Positions 1 to 8,440 are shown, numbered from the stretch's first letter. The stretch is 64,000 nucleotides of DNA from JBBRHQ01 sp963840235 (GCA_963840235.1 CAWIYC010000009.1:169825-233824); one strand, 5' to 3'. Translations and numbers: made by a program. Notes: generated by a model from the sequence alone, not told the origin.

Positions 1-63
1 TGGAGACCGAATACCCGATTTCGCGGATCAAGGAACCGCGGCGGCGGCCGATGAAGTCGCGAG

Positions 64-393
64 ATGGAAGCCGGAAGAGCTCAACTGGGCACCACGGTCG
101 GGTTGCACGTCTGCCCCCGCTGCCGCTCGGGCCTGGTCCAGCCGACGCGCTGGGAGCAGGCCGAGCCGCACGGCAGCTGGAAGCTCTGGCGGCGCTGCCC
201 CGACTGCGATTGGGAGGGCGAGGCGGTCCACGGCGAGGGCGAGATCAACGACTACGATGAACAGCTGGACTTCGGCACCCGTGAGCTTGCTTGCGAGCTG
301 AAGCTGCTCGAGCAGGCGAACATGAAGCAGGCCGCCGACATAATCGTGGCGGCGCTCGCCGCTGACCTGATCGGTCCCGACGACTTTCGCTGA
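64..393 (+). CDS. Small zinc-ribbon protein of unknown function
   Basis: The 109-residue product has two CxxC pairs near its N-terminus (CPRC around residues 17-20, CPDC around 46-49), the layout of a zinc ribbon. An acidic, helical C-terminal part follows. I do not recognise the family, and a nucleic-acid or protein-binding role is only a guess from the ribbon. The ATG used here lacks a clear ribosome-binding site; an in-frame TTG at 103 would still keep both CxxC pairs. It converges on the polyprenyl synthase gene, which ends 3 bases further on. Bases 1-63 hold nothing I can assign. Confidence 0.6.
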   Translation: MEAGRAQLGTTVGLHVCPRCRSGLVQPTRWEQAEPHGSWKLWRRCPDCDWEGEAVHGEGEINDYDEQLDFGTRELACELKLLEQANMKQAADIIVAALAADLIGPDDFR

Positions 394-396
394 GCC

Positions 397-1380
397 TCAG
401 CTGTAGCGCTCGGTGACCCCGTCGGCGACCAGCGCCAGCAGCATCCGCTGCTCGGCGTCGAAGGCCGGCCCTTCCAGCCGCGCCTTGGCTGAGGCGACCA
501 TCCCCAGCGCCCGCGCTCGCGCCTCCTCCAGGACCCCCGTCGCCGCGATCCGCTCGCAGAGCGCCTCGGCCTCCGCCGGCCCCAGCCCGCGCAACTCGAT
601 GCCCCGCAGGCCGGCGTCGCGCCCGGCGGCGAGGATCAGCGGCAGGGTCACGGTGCCGTCGAGGAGGTCCGTGCCACGAGCCTTGCCGGTCCGCTCAGGT
701 GGGCCGCTGACATCGAGAACGTCGTCGAGGAGCTGGAAGGCGAGGCCGAGCTCGCCTCCGAAGGCCCGCAGCTCCGCCTCTCCCGCGCCACCGGAGGACG
801 CGCGCCCGATGACGCAGGCGCACTCGAACAGACGCGCGGTCTTCAGCCGGCAGCGATCGAGGTAACGCTGCTCGCCGATGCCGGTGTCGAAGGCGTCGCG
901 GCGCTGGGCCAGCTCGCCTTCGGCAAGTGCCACGGACGCGTCGCTGAGCAGGGCGGTGGCACGGCGGTCGCGCTCTGCAGCCAGCAGCGCGAACGCCCGA
1001 GAGAAGAGGAAGTCGCCGACCGCGCTCGCCCGTTCCCGCCCCGATGCCGCAGCGACGGTCGGGCGCCCGCGGCGCAGCGGCGCTTGGTCGAGGACGTCGT
1101 CGTGAACGAGGGTCGCCATGTGGACCAGTTCGACCGCCGTCGCGGCCCGGTTCGCCGCCTCCCCGGCCCCCGCTCCCCCGCAGAGCAGCACCAGCAGCGG
1201 GCGCAGGCGCTTTCCTCCCGCCGACAGCGTTGCCGTGGCATCGCTCGAAAGCAGCGGCCCAAATCCCCGACTCAGCTCCTCCAGCCGCCGCTCGACCTCC
1301 GCCAGCCTGGCCGGGAGCCAGGCGCCGGCCGCGTCGATGACGGCGGTCACCGGCGGCGGGACAGCCGCCGGCCCCCTCAA
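397..1380 (-). CDS. hepT: Polyprenyl (heptaprenyl-type) diphosphate synthase, catalytic subunit
   Basis: This 327-residue all-trans polyprenyl diphosphate synthase extends farnesyl or geranylgeranyl diphosphate with isopentenyl diphosphate to make the menaquinone side chain. Both aspartate-rich motifs are present: DDVLD at about residues 94-98, followed by RRGRPT, and a second DDVLD in QLLDDVLDVSG. The substrate motif GGKRLRP is near residue 55. The start is a TTG overlapping the menG stop codon (TTGA), so the pair is translationally coupled. The menG-hepT order matches the Bacillus hepS-menG-hepT operon. Chain length cannot be read from the sequence. Confidence 0.88.
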   Translation of the reverse strand: MRGPAAVPPPVTAVIDAAGAWLPARLAEVERRLEELSRGFGPLLSSDATATLSAGGKRLRPLLVLLCGGAGAGEAANRAATAVELVHMATLVHDDVLDQAPLRRGRPTVAAASGRERASAVGDFLFSRAFALLAAERDRRATALLSDASVALAEGELAQRRDAFDTGIGEQRYLDRCRLKTARLFECACVIGRASSGGAGEAELRAFGGELGLAFQLLDDVLDVSGPPERTGKARGTDLLDGTVTLPLILAAGRDAGLRGIELRGLGPAEAEALCERIAATGVLEEARARALGMVASAKARLEGPAFDAEQRMLLALVADGVTERYS

Positions 1381-2114
1381 GACCTGACCCCGCTGTGGAT
1401 GGCGATGATGCCCCCGGCGAGGACGGTGCAGCGGATCTCGCCGAAGCCGGCGAGATCCATCTTCTCCGCCAGTCCGTGGGGCGTGGGAAAGCTGCGCACC
1501 GACTCCGGCAGATAAGCGTAGGCGTCACGGTCGCCCGCAACCGCTCCCAGCAGCGGCACAGCCCGGTCGAACCAGAGCGAGTAGAAGATGGACAGCGGCG
1601 GCCGCCTGGGGGTCGTTATCTCCAGGATCACCAGCCGGCCCCCCGGTCTCAGCACCCGGGCCATCTCACGCAGGCCGCGGTCGAGGTCGGCGAGATTGCG
1701 GACCCCGAAGCCGACGGTGACGGCGTCGAAGCGGCCGGCCGCGTAGGGCAACTCGAGCGCGTCCGCCCACTCGAAGCGGATGCCGTCGCCGACCTGCTCG
1801 CCCGCCTTCTCCCGCGCCAGGTCGAGCATCGGCTCGGAGAAGTCGCAGCCGACGACGTGGCCCCCCGGCGCAACCCGCCGGGCGAGCTCGAAGGCGAGGT
1901 CGCCGGTGCCGCAGCAGACGTCGAGGGCGCTGTCCCCGGGCTGCAGATCGGCACGATCGGCGGCGCGCTGGCGCCAGCGGTGGTGGAGCCCCGCCGTCAT
2001 CACCGAGTTCATCGCGTCGTAATGACCGGCGATGCGGTCGAACATGCGGTTGACCTGCCCCGCGAACTGGGCGGAGTCTCGGGAGGGGCGGGATTCGGCC
2101 TCGACGGGTTTCAT
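1377..2114 (-). CDS. menG: Demethylmenaquinone C-methyltransferase
   Basis: MenG/UbiE uses S-adenosylmethionine to methylate demethylmenaquinone, the last step of menaquinone synthesis. The 245-residue protein has the family's FDRIAGHYDAMN segment near residue 25, the SAM-binding loop DVCCGTGDLAF near residue 65, and later VTVGFGVRNL and RVLRPGGRLVILE. It lies 63 bases downstream of qcrC and overlaps the prenyl synthase start. With no ubiquinone genes nearby and a menaquinol-type bc complex adjacent, the menaquinone substrate is more likely than ubiquinone. Confidence 0.9.
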   Translation of the reverse strand: MKPVEAESRPSRDSAQFAGQVNRMFDRIAGHYDAMNSVMTAGLHHRWRQRAADRADLQPGDSALDVCCGTGDLAFELARRVAPGGHVVGCDFSEPMLDLAREKAGEQVGDGIRFEWADALELPYAAGRFDAVTVGFGVRNLADLDRGLREMARVLRPGGRLVILEITTPRRPPLSIFYSLWFDRAVPLLGAVAGDRDAYAYLPESVRSFPTPHGLAEKMDLAGFGEIRCTVLAGGIIAIHSGVRS

Positions 2115-2177
2115 CTGCTGATCGAAGCCTAGGCGAGTGAAGCCCCGAGACGGCTTCAGGAGGCAGCGGTCCCAGGC

Positions 2178-2879
2178 TCAGTCCAGAGATGAAAGAAAAT
2201 CAGCCAGCTGGTTCAGCTTCTCGGGCGGCAGGTCCCTGTATGAGGGCATGATCCCGGGCCCGATTTCGATCGAGCGGACGATCGCTGCCGGCGGGATCTT
2301 CGCGGCGATGTGGGTCAGCTCCGGGCCGGGCCCGTTGTTGCCGTTCTCGCCCAGCTTGTGACAGGCGAGGCATCCCGACTGGGCCACCACCAGGGCCCCC
2401 GGCTCATAGCGCTTGGAGACCTTCATGTCGATTTCGGTGGGCGAGCCGCCGACGGCGCCGAGGTAGGTCAGGTAGGCCATCGCGACGATGATCAGGATGC
2501 CGGCCGTGGTCGCGATCGGGCGCCGCTCCGGGCGCCGCTCGGGTCCGCGATCGTAGAACGGGAGCAGCAGCAGGGCGACCATGCAGATCGTCGGGATGCC
2601 GACCGTGGCGATCGGCACCAGCTCCGGTGGCTTGATCACCCGCAGCAGCTCGAAGAGGAAGAAGAAGTACCACTCCGGCCGGGGAACGTAGGTCGTCGAG
2701 GTCGGGTCCGCCTTCGGTCCCAGCTCTGCGCCGAGGATCAGCGACATCGACATCACGACCACGACGACGATCAGCATCATCACCGAGTCCTTCATCACCG
2801 CGTAGGGGAAGAAGGGCTTGCCCTTCTTCTTCAGCAGCTCGTAATCCCTGAGGTAGGCCTCCTTCTCGCGGCTGTTCAT
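2178..2879 (-). CDS. qcrC: Menaquinol-cytochrome c reductase cytochrome b/c subunit (subunit IV fused to cytochrome c)
   Basis: The 233-residue protein joins a subunit-IV-like membrane part to one cytochrome c domain. Residues 1-150 have three hydrophobic helices and the quinol-oxidation-site motif PEWY at about 68-71. A single heme c site CLACH lies at 170-174, with a likely axial methionine at about 211 (GIMPSY). This architecture is that of Bacillus QcrC, not the diheme cytochrome cc of mycobacterial bcc complexes. It should pass electrons from menaquinol via the Rieske protein to its own heme c. Its ATG overlaps the qcrB stop by one base (TGATG). Confidence 0.9.
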   Translation of the reverse strand: MNSREKEAYLRDYELLKKKGKPFFPYAVMKDSVMMLIVVVVVMSMSLILGAELGPKADPTSTTYVPRPEWYFFFLFELLRVIKPPELVPIATVGIPTICMVALLLLPFYDRGPERRPERRPIATTAGILIIVAMAYLTYLGAVGGSPTEIDMKVSKRYEPGALVVAQSGCLACHKLGENGNNGPGPELTHIAAKIPPAAIVRSIEIGPGIMPSYRDLPPEKLNQLADFLSSLD

Positions 2880-3766
2880 CAGCTTGGCGGGGCTCCGTTG
2901 CCGGCCCCGTTGCTACCGGCCGGGATCTGCACCACCGGCGTCGCCGACTTCGGCTTCGACGCCCGCATCCACGGCGGCGCCGTCGTGCCGAGCTTGACGA
3001 CCAGATAGAGGTGGGCGCCGATCAGGGCGATTATCAGCCCGGGTATCGCCAGCATGTGCAGGGCGTAGAAGCGTGAGAGGGTCGTCGCCCCGATCTCGGG
3101 ACCGGCGCGGAGGAAGTCGGCCAGGTAGGGACCGACGACGGGACCGGTGCCGGTGATGTTATTGGCGACGATCGTCGCCCAGAAGGAGCGTTGGTCGAAG
3201 GGCAGCAGATAGCCGGTCAGCCCCATCACCATGGTCAGGACCAGGAGGACGACACCGATCACCCAGTTCATCTCGCGCGGGTACTTGTAGGCGCCGAAGA
3301 AGAAGGTTCGCGCCATGTGGACGAAGATCAGGATGATCATCACGCTGGCGCCCCACTTGTGCATGCCGCGAACGAACTCGCCGAGGAAGACGTCGTTGGT
3401 GAGGTGGGCGGTCGAGCCGTAGGCCTGGGTCGGCGAGGGGGTGTAGAACATCGCCAGGAAGACCCCGGTGATCGCCTGGATCACGAAGGCGAACAGCGTC
3501 GCCGAGCCAAGCGTGTAGAACCAGTTGGTCCCCTTCGGGACCTTGCGGTACAGCATCCCCGTGAGGAATCCCGTCGCACCGGTGCGCTGGTCTATCCAGC
3601 CGAGGAGGTCTTTGCCGGCGGCGTGGTGGACGGGCTCGCCGGTCTGCCGCTGCTCCTCCTGAGGTTCCCTCAGGTCCCCCGGAGCCGGCCCGTTGCCCTT
3701 GCCGTTGGCGCCGGGCTGGCCCGGCTTCTCCGGCGGGGCCGCTGCTTTCGAGTCGCGAATGCCCAT
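2879..3766 (-). CDS. qcrB: Menaquinol-cytochrome c reductase cytochrome b subunit (b6-type)
   Basis: This 295-residue membrane protein carries the diheme four-helix core of cytochrome b6. Candidate heme ligands are His136/His150 on one helix (GMHKWGA and FVHMAR) and His237/His252 on another (ALHMLA and AHLYLV). The 14- and 15-residue spacing is that of b6-type rather than mitochondrial-type cytochrome b. It has a Pro/Gly/Gln-rich hydrophilic N-terminal extension of about 55 residues and a Gly/Asn-rich tail. The C-terminal half of a full cytochrome b is encoded separately in qcrC. The gene follows the Rieske gene by 8 bases. Confidence 0.92.
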   Translation of the reverse strand: MGIRDSKAAAPPEKPGQPGANGKGNGPAPGDLREPQEEQRQTGEPVHHAAGKDLLGWIDQRTGATGFLTGMLYRKVPKGTNWFYTLGSATLFAFVIQAITGVFLAMFYTPSPTQAYGSTAHLTNDVFLGEFVRGMHKWGASVMIILIFVHMARTFFFGAYKYPREMNWVIGVVLLVLTMVMGLTGYLLPFDQRSFWATIVANNITGTGPVVGPYLADFLRAGPEIGATTLSRFYALHMLAIPGLIIALIGAHLYLVVKLGTTAPPWMRASKPKSATPVVQIPAGSNGAGNGAPPS

Positions 3767-3774
3767 TCAGATCC

Positions 3775-4458
3775 TCAAGACGACGGGGGCGGGAAGGTGG
3801 ACGGGCGGGGTGGATACAGGTACTCCCAGATCCCGCCGGTGAACTCACCCGGATCGCGAGCGCGGACGGGGTCGAGCTGGTTGGTGACGCTGTAGCGGGG
3901 TCCGATCTCGACCTGGCCGGTGCGGACCCGGGTCTGGAAGCGATCGAGCGGGCGCACCGGCGGGCCGCCGATGCGCTTGCCCTGGAAGTCGTAGACGCCG
4001 CCGTGGCAGGGGCAGATGAAGTTGCCGGCGGCCTGGACGAAACGCACCGGGCAGCCGAGGTGGGCACAGCGGGTCGACATCGCGATGAACTCGTCCGGCT
4101 TCTCCCCCAGCTGCTTCGAGCCGCGGCGCACGTAGGCGGTGGTCTTGCCGACGTCGCCGATCCCCGGCACGATCGTGAACACCACCTGACGGTAGATCTC
4201 CGGGTTGAAGTCGCCGACCGGGCCGACCGATTCCCAGCGCTCCTTGCCACGATGGAAGAGCGGCGCCGTGGCGAAGCCGATAGCAGGCAGGATGACCGCG
4301 AGGCCGGCGAGGCCGCCGATCCCCTGCGAGGCGTACGTGAAGACCTTGCGGCGGGTCATCGACTCGCCCTCGAAGTGGCCGGGCAGGGGCGCCTCCGGCA
4401 GCTCCGCAGGGGCCGTCTGTGCCTCCTCTTCGGTCTTCTTGTCCACAGGTTCAGCCAT
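3775..4458 (-). CDS. qcrA: Rieske iron-sulfur subunit of menaquinol-cytochrome c reductase
   Basis: The 227-residue Rieske protein takes the first electron from menaquinol. The [2Fe-2S] ligands lie in CAHLGC (Cys131, His133, with disulfide Cys136) and CPCHGG (Cys149, His152, with disulfide Cys151). A twin-arginine motif TRRKVF at about residues 35-40 precedes a hydrophobic segment, so Tat export with a retained membrane anchor is expected. The first 34 residues are acidic and Pro/Glu-rich. Its start overlaps the end of the upstream small gene by 8 bases. It is the first gene of qcrABC. Confidence 0.92.
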   Translation of the reverse strand: MAEPVDKKTEEEAQTAPAELPEAPLPGHFEGESMTRRKVFTYASQGIGGLAGLAVILPAIGFATAPLFHRGKERWESVGPVGDFNPEIYRQVVFTIVPGIGDVGKTTAYVRRGSKQLGEKPDEFIAMSTRCAHLGCPVRFVQAAGNFICPCHGGVYDFQGKRIGGPPVRPLDRFQTRVRTGQVEIGPRYSVTNQLDPVRARDPGEFTGGIWEYLYPPRPSTFPPPSS

Positions 4459-5068
4459 CAGCCAATCTCGGGCGCCGAAAGTCTATTGCTTGGGCCGCCC
4501 GGCTGAGGCCGTCGGCAAGACCGGCGGCGGCGGCGGTTTGCGAGGCAGCTTGCCGGAGCCGCTGGGCGGCGTCGGGCTCGAGCTCTCTGGCACTTCGTTT
4601 CGCTCGTTCGTGGGCCTCGGAGCCGCCGCAGCCGACGGCGACCGTCGTCGCCAGCCACAGAGGCGCCGCCAGCTCCGGACGCCCCTCGGCCTGGCTCTCG
4701 GCGGCCAGCGAGATCAGGTCCGACAGCTCACGCACCGCCGTCGAATCGCCGAGCGAGGCGAGTCGCTCGATGCCGAGGGCGTAGAGGTAGTCGCCGGCGA
4801 GCAGCGCCAGATCGGGGTCGTGGCCGGCCAGCAGGCGCGGTCTGCCGTAGTGGAGGAGGAAGCCTTCGCACACGGCCTCGATCACGAACGAGTATTCGCC
4901 AGGCGCTTCGCCGGCGCGGGGGCCGGCGGCGCAAAGCAGCCCGAGCACGGGCTCCTCCGGGGGCTCGACCAAGTGCCCGGAGATCACCGTCTCCCCCTCG
5001 CGCAGGACCCGCCCGATCTCACTAAGGGCCTCGGCCGCAACCACTGTGCCCGTCCCCGCCCGGGTCAT
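4451..5068 (-). CDS. Polyprenyl-synthetase-like small protein lacking the catalytic Asp motifs (possible HepS-like partner)
   Basis: The middle of this 205-residue protein (GDYLYALGIERLA, then ELSDLISLAAESQ) aligns by eye with the GDFLFSRAFALLA...LSDASVALAEGE region of the HepT encoded at 397-1380. Neither DDxxD motif is present, so it should not be catalytic by itself. In Bacillus, heptaprenyl diphosphate synthase is a heterodimer of catalytic HepT and non-catalytic HepS, encoded beside menG. A HepS-like role is therefore a reasonable inference, not shown. It overlaps hemL (ATGA) and qcrA (8 bases), so it sits inside the operon. Confidence 0.6.
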   Translation of the reverse strand: MTRAGTGTVVAAEALSEIGRVLREGETVISGHLVEPPEEPVLGLLCAAGPRAGEAPGEYSFVIEAVCEGFLLHYGRPRLLAGHDPDLALLAGDYLYALGIERLASLGDSTAVRELSDLISLAAESQAEGRPELAAPLWLATTVAVGCGGSEAHERAKRSARELEPDAAQRLRQAASQTAAAAGLADGLSRAAQAIDFRRPRLADG

Positions 5069-6333
5069 CCAAGCGCCTCGGCCAGGGCCTCCGAAGCCGC
5101 CCCCAGGGTCCGCTGGATCGTCTCCTCGGAATGGGCAAGGCTGACGAACCAGGCTTCGAACTGCGCCGGGGGCGGGTATACGCCGCGGTCGAGCATCGCC
5201 CGGCAGAAGCGGGCGTGGGCCTCGGTATCGCAGGCGGTCGCGGCGGCGAAGTCGCCAACCGGCGCCTCGCTGAAGAAGAGCGTCACCAGGCCGGGGGCCT
5301 CTGCCACCTGAAGCGGCCGGCCGGCTGCGAGGCCGCGAAGGCCCGAGGCGAGTTCCGAGGTCAGCTCGGCCAGGCGCCGGTAGGCGTGATCGTCGAGCCG
5401 GCGCAGAGTGGCGATCCCCGCGGCCACGGCGAGCGGATTACCCGACAGCGTCCCCGCCTGGTAGACGTCCCCGGCCGGCGCGATCCGCTCCATCAGCCGG
5501 CGCGGGCCGCCGAAGGCGGCTGCCGGCAGGCCGCCTCCGATGACCTTTCCGAAGATTGTCAGGTCGGGCTCGACCCCGTAGAGCCCCTGGGCGCCGCCGC
5601 GAGCGACCCGGAAGCCGGTGATGACCTCGTCGAAGACGAGCAGGGTGCCGGAGGCGACGGTCGCCTCGCGCAGGAAATCGAGATAGCCGTCTTCGGGTGG
5701 GACGACACCCATGTTGGCCGCGACCGGCTCCGCCAGCAGCGCGGCGACGTCGTGCTCGTCGAGAGCCGCCTCGATCGCCTCGCGGTCGTTCCAGGGGACA
5801 ACGACGGTCGTCGCGGCCTGCCCCGCGGTGACGCCGGGGCTCGCCGGCACCCCGAGCGTCGCCATGCCCGAGCCGGCGTCGGCGAGGAGACCGTCGGAGT
5901 GGCCGTGGTAGGCGCCGGAGAACTTGATCACGATCTCGCGCCCGGTGGCGGCGCGGGCCAGCCGTACCGCGCTCATCGCCGCTTCGGTCCCGGAGCTGGT
6001 CATCCGGATCATCTCGACCGATCCGACCCGGGACGCGACCTCCTCGGCCAGCTCGACCTCTGCCCCGGTGGCGGCGCCGTAGCTCGTGCCTCGTGCGGCG
6101 GCCTCGGATACCGCGGCGATTACCCCCGGGTCCGCGTGGCCGAGGATCAAGGGTCCCCAGGAGCAGACCCAGTCGATGAAGCGGTTGCCGTCAACGTCGA
6201 TCAACTCGCAGCCCTCGCCGCGCTCGATGAAGATCGGCTCGCGCCCGATCTGGCGCATCGCCCGCACGGGTGAGTTGACGCCGCCGGGAAGAACCCGCAG
6301 GGCGCGCTCGTATAGCTCGGAGGACTGGCTCAT
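5065..6333 (-). CDS. hemL: Glutamate-1-semialdehyde 2,1-aminomutase
   Basis: HemL converts glutamate-1-semialdehyde to 5-aminolevulinate, the C5-route entry to tetrapyrroles, using pyridoxal phosphate. The 422-residue protein starts MSQSSELYERA and contains PGGVNSPVRA, the glycine-rich SSGTEAAMSA segment, FDEVITGFR and the PLP-lysine motif FGKVIGGGLPAAAFGG. The open frame runs 435 bases further upstream, but that part is the antisense shadow of the preceding gene; the ATG at 6333 matches the family's N-terminus. It follows the AhbAB-like gene by 34 bases and overlaps the next gene by ATGA. Confidence 0.93.
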   Translation of the reverse strand: MSQSSELYERALRVLPGGVNSPVRAMRQIGREPIFIERGEGCELIDVDGNRFIDWVCSWGPLILGHADPGVIAAVSEAAARGTSYGAATGAEVELAEEVASRVGSVEMIRMTSSGTEAAMSAVRLARAATGREIVIKFSGAYHGHSDGLLADAGSGMATLGVPASPGVTAGQAATTVVVPWNDREAIEAALDEHDVAALLAEPVAANMGVVPPEDGYLDFLREATVASGTLLVFDEVITGFRVARGGAQGLYGVEPDLTIFGKVIGGGLPAAAFGGPRRLMERIAPAGDVYQAGTLSGNPLAVAAGIATLRRLDDHAYRRLAELTSELASGLRGLAAGRPLQVAEAPGLVTLFFSEAPVGDFAAATACDTEAHARFCRAMLDRGVYPPPAQFEAWFVSLAHSEETIQRTLGAASEALAEALG

Positions 6334-6367
6334 GGCGCCATGCCGGGCCAAGCCCGGTGCCGGCAAG

Positions 6368-7465
6368 TTACTGGTGCCGGGCTTCCCAAGCCGCGTACTC
6401 GTCGGTGAAGTAGCGCAGGCGGATCTTCTTGTACTCGGTCGAGGAGTAGAGGGTGGCCCGGTCCTCGGGGCCGATCCCGCACTCCTCGGCGATCGAGTCG
6501 AGGATCGCATCGCACTCCTCCTTCGAGCGACCGTGGGCCATGGTGAAGACGCTGTAGGGCCAGTCGGGATAGGTCGGGCGCTGATAGCAATGGGAGATGC
6601 CACGGAAGGCCGACATCCGCAGTCCGGTCTCCATGATCTCGCTCTCGGGGACCTGCCAGACGCCCATGCCGTTGGCCGAGAACCCGGCGCGACGGTGGTA
6701 GAGGATCGCGGCCACCCGGCGCAGAAGCCGGCGCTCGACCATCCCGCCGAGGTGGGCGAGGAGGTCACCGGTGCTCATCCCGACCTCCTGGGCTGCGAGG
6801 TCGTAGGGCCGCTCGACCGGCTGCATCGGCCCCTGCAGGGCGCGGATCACGGCGACGTCGCGCTCGTCATAGGGCTGTGCCTCCAGCTGACGCGGCGGGG
6901 AGACATCGGAGGCGGCGGCCAGGGCGTCGGTTCCCTTCTCCATCTCCAGGTTCATGTTGATCTTGAACAGGGTCAGGGTCGGGAGCTGGCGCATCGAGGA
7001 GGCCCCGGTCTCCTGCATCAGCACCTCGAGCGTCCTCTCCAGGCCGAGCTCCGAGTCGGGGGGAGTGGCAATCGTGAACCAGAGGTTGAAGTCGTGAGTG
7101 CGCAGATAGTTGTGGGAGACGCCCGGGTGGGAGTTGACGATCGCCGCCGGGCGCTGGGGGTTCTCGGAATCCACCTTCGCCGCCACCAGCATCGATTCGT
7201 AGCCGAGGGCGCGGGTGTCGAAGATCGGGGTGATCTCGCGGATGATGCGCTCATCCAGCAGACGCCTGGTTCTCTCCAGCACCTCGGCCAGCGGCATCCC
7301 GGCCTCCGCCGCGATTGCGCCGAAGGGCTCGGGGTCGAGCGGGAAGCTCGACTGCAGCAGATTCATCAGCAGCTTGTCGGCCTCGTCGAGCGGCACCGCC
7401 GAGCCGCCGCTGCGGGAGCGGACCTTCGGCTGCGGGAGCTTGGCGCCCGCGTCTACCCCAGCCAT
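6368..7465 (-). CDS. Fused siroheme-decarboxylase-like protein (AhbA-AhbB type, Lrp/AsnC fold)
   Basis: The 365-residue protein consists of two similar halves (about 25-185 and 195-355), each an AsnC-like helix-turn-helix followed by a RAM-like domain. Each half has the segment typical of the NirDL/AhbAB family: GVSHNYLR with NLWFTI in the first, GISHCYQRP with PYSVFTMAHG in the second. AhbA/AhbB decarboxylate siroheme to didecarboxysiroheme in the alternative heme pathway; NirDLGH do the same step for heme d1. Such proteins are often misannotated as Lrp/AsnC regulators. Placement between hemB and hemL supports an enzyme. It overlaps hemB by 13 bases. Confidence 0.75.
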   Translation of the reverse strand: MAGVDAGAKLPQPKVRSRSGGSAVPLDEADKLLMNLLQSSFPLDPEPFGAIAAEAGMPLAEVLERTRRLLDERIIREITPIFDTRALGYESMLVAAKVDSENPQRPAAIVNSHPGVSHNYLRTHDFNLWFTIATPPDSELGLERTLEVLMQETGASSMRQLPTLTLFKINMNLEMEKGTDALAAASDVSPPRQLEAQPYDERDVAVIRALQGPMQPVERPYDLAAQEVGMSTGDLLAHLGGMVERRLLRRVAAILYHRRAGFSANGMGVWQVPESEIMETGLRMSAFRGISHCYQRPTYPDWPYSVFTMAHGRSKEECDAILDSIAEECGIGPEDRATLYSSTEYKKIRLRYFTDEYAAWEARHQ

Positions 7466-8424
7466 CCCGCTGCCTCCTTCGCGTAATAGGTGATGACGAC
7501 ATCGGCGCCGGCACGGCGGATCGAGGTCAGGGTCTCGAGCACGGCGCTGCGTTCGTCCAGCCAGCCGTTCTCGGCCGCCGCCTTCAGCATCGAGTACTCG
7601 CCCGACACCTGATATGCCGCGAGCGGCGCCCCCGTCTCCTGCTTGACCCGGCGGATCACATCGAGGTAGGGAAGGGCCGGCTTCACCATCAGCATGTCGG
7701 CGCCCTCCTCGAGGTCGAGCTTGGCCTCGCGCACCGCCTCGCCGCCGTTGGCTGGATCCATCTGGTAGCCGCGGCGGTCGCCGAACTCCGGGGCCGACTC
7801 GGCTGCGTCGCGGAAGGGACCGTAGAAGGCCGAGGCGTACTTGGCGCTGTAGGCGACGATCGGGACGCCGGGGTGCCCCTCCTCGTCGAGCTGGTGGCGG
7901 ATGACGCCGACCCGGCCGTCCATCATGTCGCTGGGGGCGACCGCGTCGGCGCCGGCCTCGGCGTGGGAGATCGCCGTCTTCGCCAACAGCTCGAGGGTGA
8001 CGTCGTTGTCGACCTCGCCCTCGCGGACGAAGCCGCAGTGGCCGTGCGAGGTGTACTCGCAGAGGCAGACATCGGTGAAGACGAGCAGGCCCGGATGCTC
8101 CTCCTTCAGCGCCCTGACCGCCAGCTGCACGACACCCTCCTCGTCGTAGGCGCCGGAGCCGGTCTCGTCCTTGTCGGCGGGAATCCCGAACAGCAGTACG
8201 GCGCCGACCCCCGCGTCGGCGATCGCGGATGCCTCCTCCACCAGCTCCGAGATCGAGAGCCGCTCGACCCCGGGCATCGAGAGCACCTGCTCGCGGACCC
8301 CCTCGCCGGCGACGACGAACAGGGGCTGGATCAGCTGCGCCGCCGAGAGATCGGTCTCGCGGACGAGATCGCGCAGGCCCGGCTTGGAGCGGAGGCGGCG
8401 CAGGCGGGTCGAGGGGAATGGCAT
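7453..8424 (-). CDS. hemB: Delta-aminolevulinic acid dehydratase (porphobilinogen synthase)
   Basis: HemB condenses two 5-aminolevulinates to porphobilinogen. The 323-residue protein has the metal-binding segment DVCLCEYTSHGHCG with three cysteines, suggesting a zinc enzyme. The two active-site lysines lie in YSAKYASAFYGPFR and in VKPALPYLD, and AYQVSGEYSM follows. Length and motif order are as usual for the family. It begins the heme-respiration run and lies 16 bases downstream of the ABC permease gene, so read-through from the transporter genes is possible. Confidence 0.95.
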   Translation of the reverse strand: MPFPSTRLRRLRSKPGLRDLVRETDLSAAQLIQPLFVVAGEGVREQVLSMPGVERLSISELVEEASAIADAGVGAVLLFGIPADKDETGSGAYDEEGVVQLAVRALKEEHPGLLVFTDVCLCEYTSHGHCGFVREGEVDNDVTLELLAKTAISHAEAGADAVAPSDMMDGRVGVIRHQLDEEGHPGVPIVAYSAKYASAFYGPFRDAAESAPEFGDRRGYQMDPANGGEAVREAKLDLEEGADMLMVKPALPYLDVIRRVKQETGAPLAAYQVSGEYSMLKAAAENGWLDERSAVLETLTSIRRAGADVVITYYAKEAAGWLG

Positions 8425-8440
8425 GAAAGCGATTCTAGGG

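Noticed and set aside
6334..6768. N-terminal extension of hemL by 145 codons
   Set aside because: The extra residues are Ser/Arg/Pro-rich shadow of the AhbAB-like gene; HemL homologues start at the ATG at 6333.
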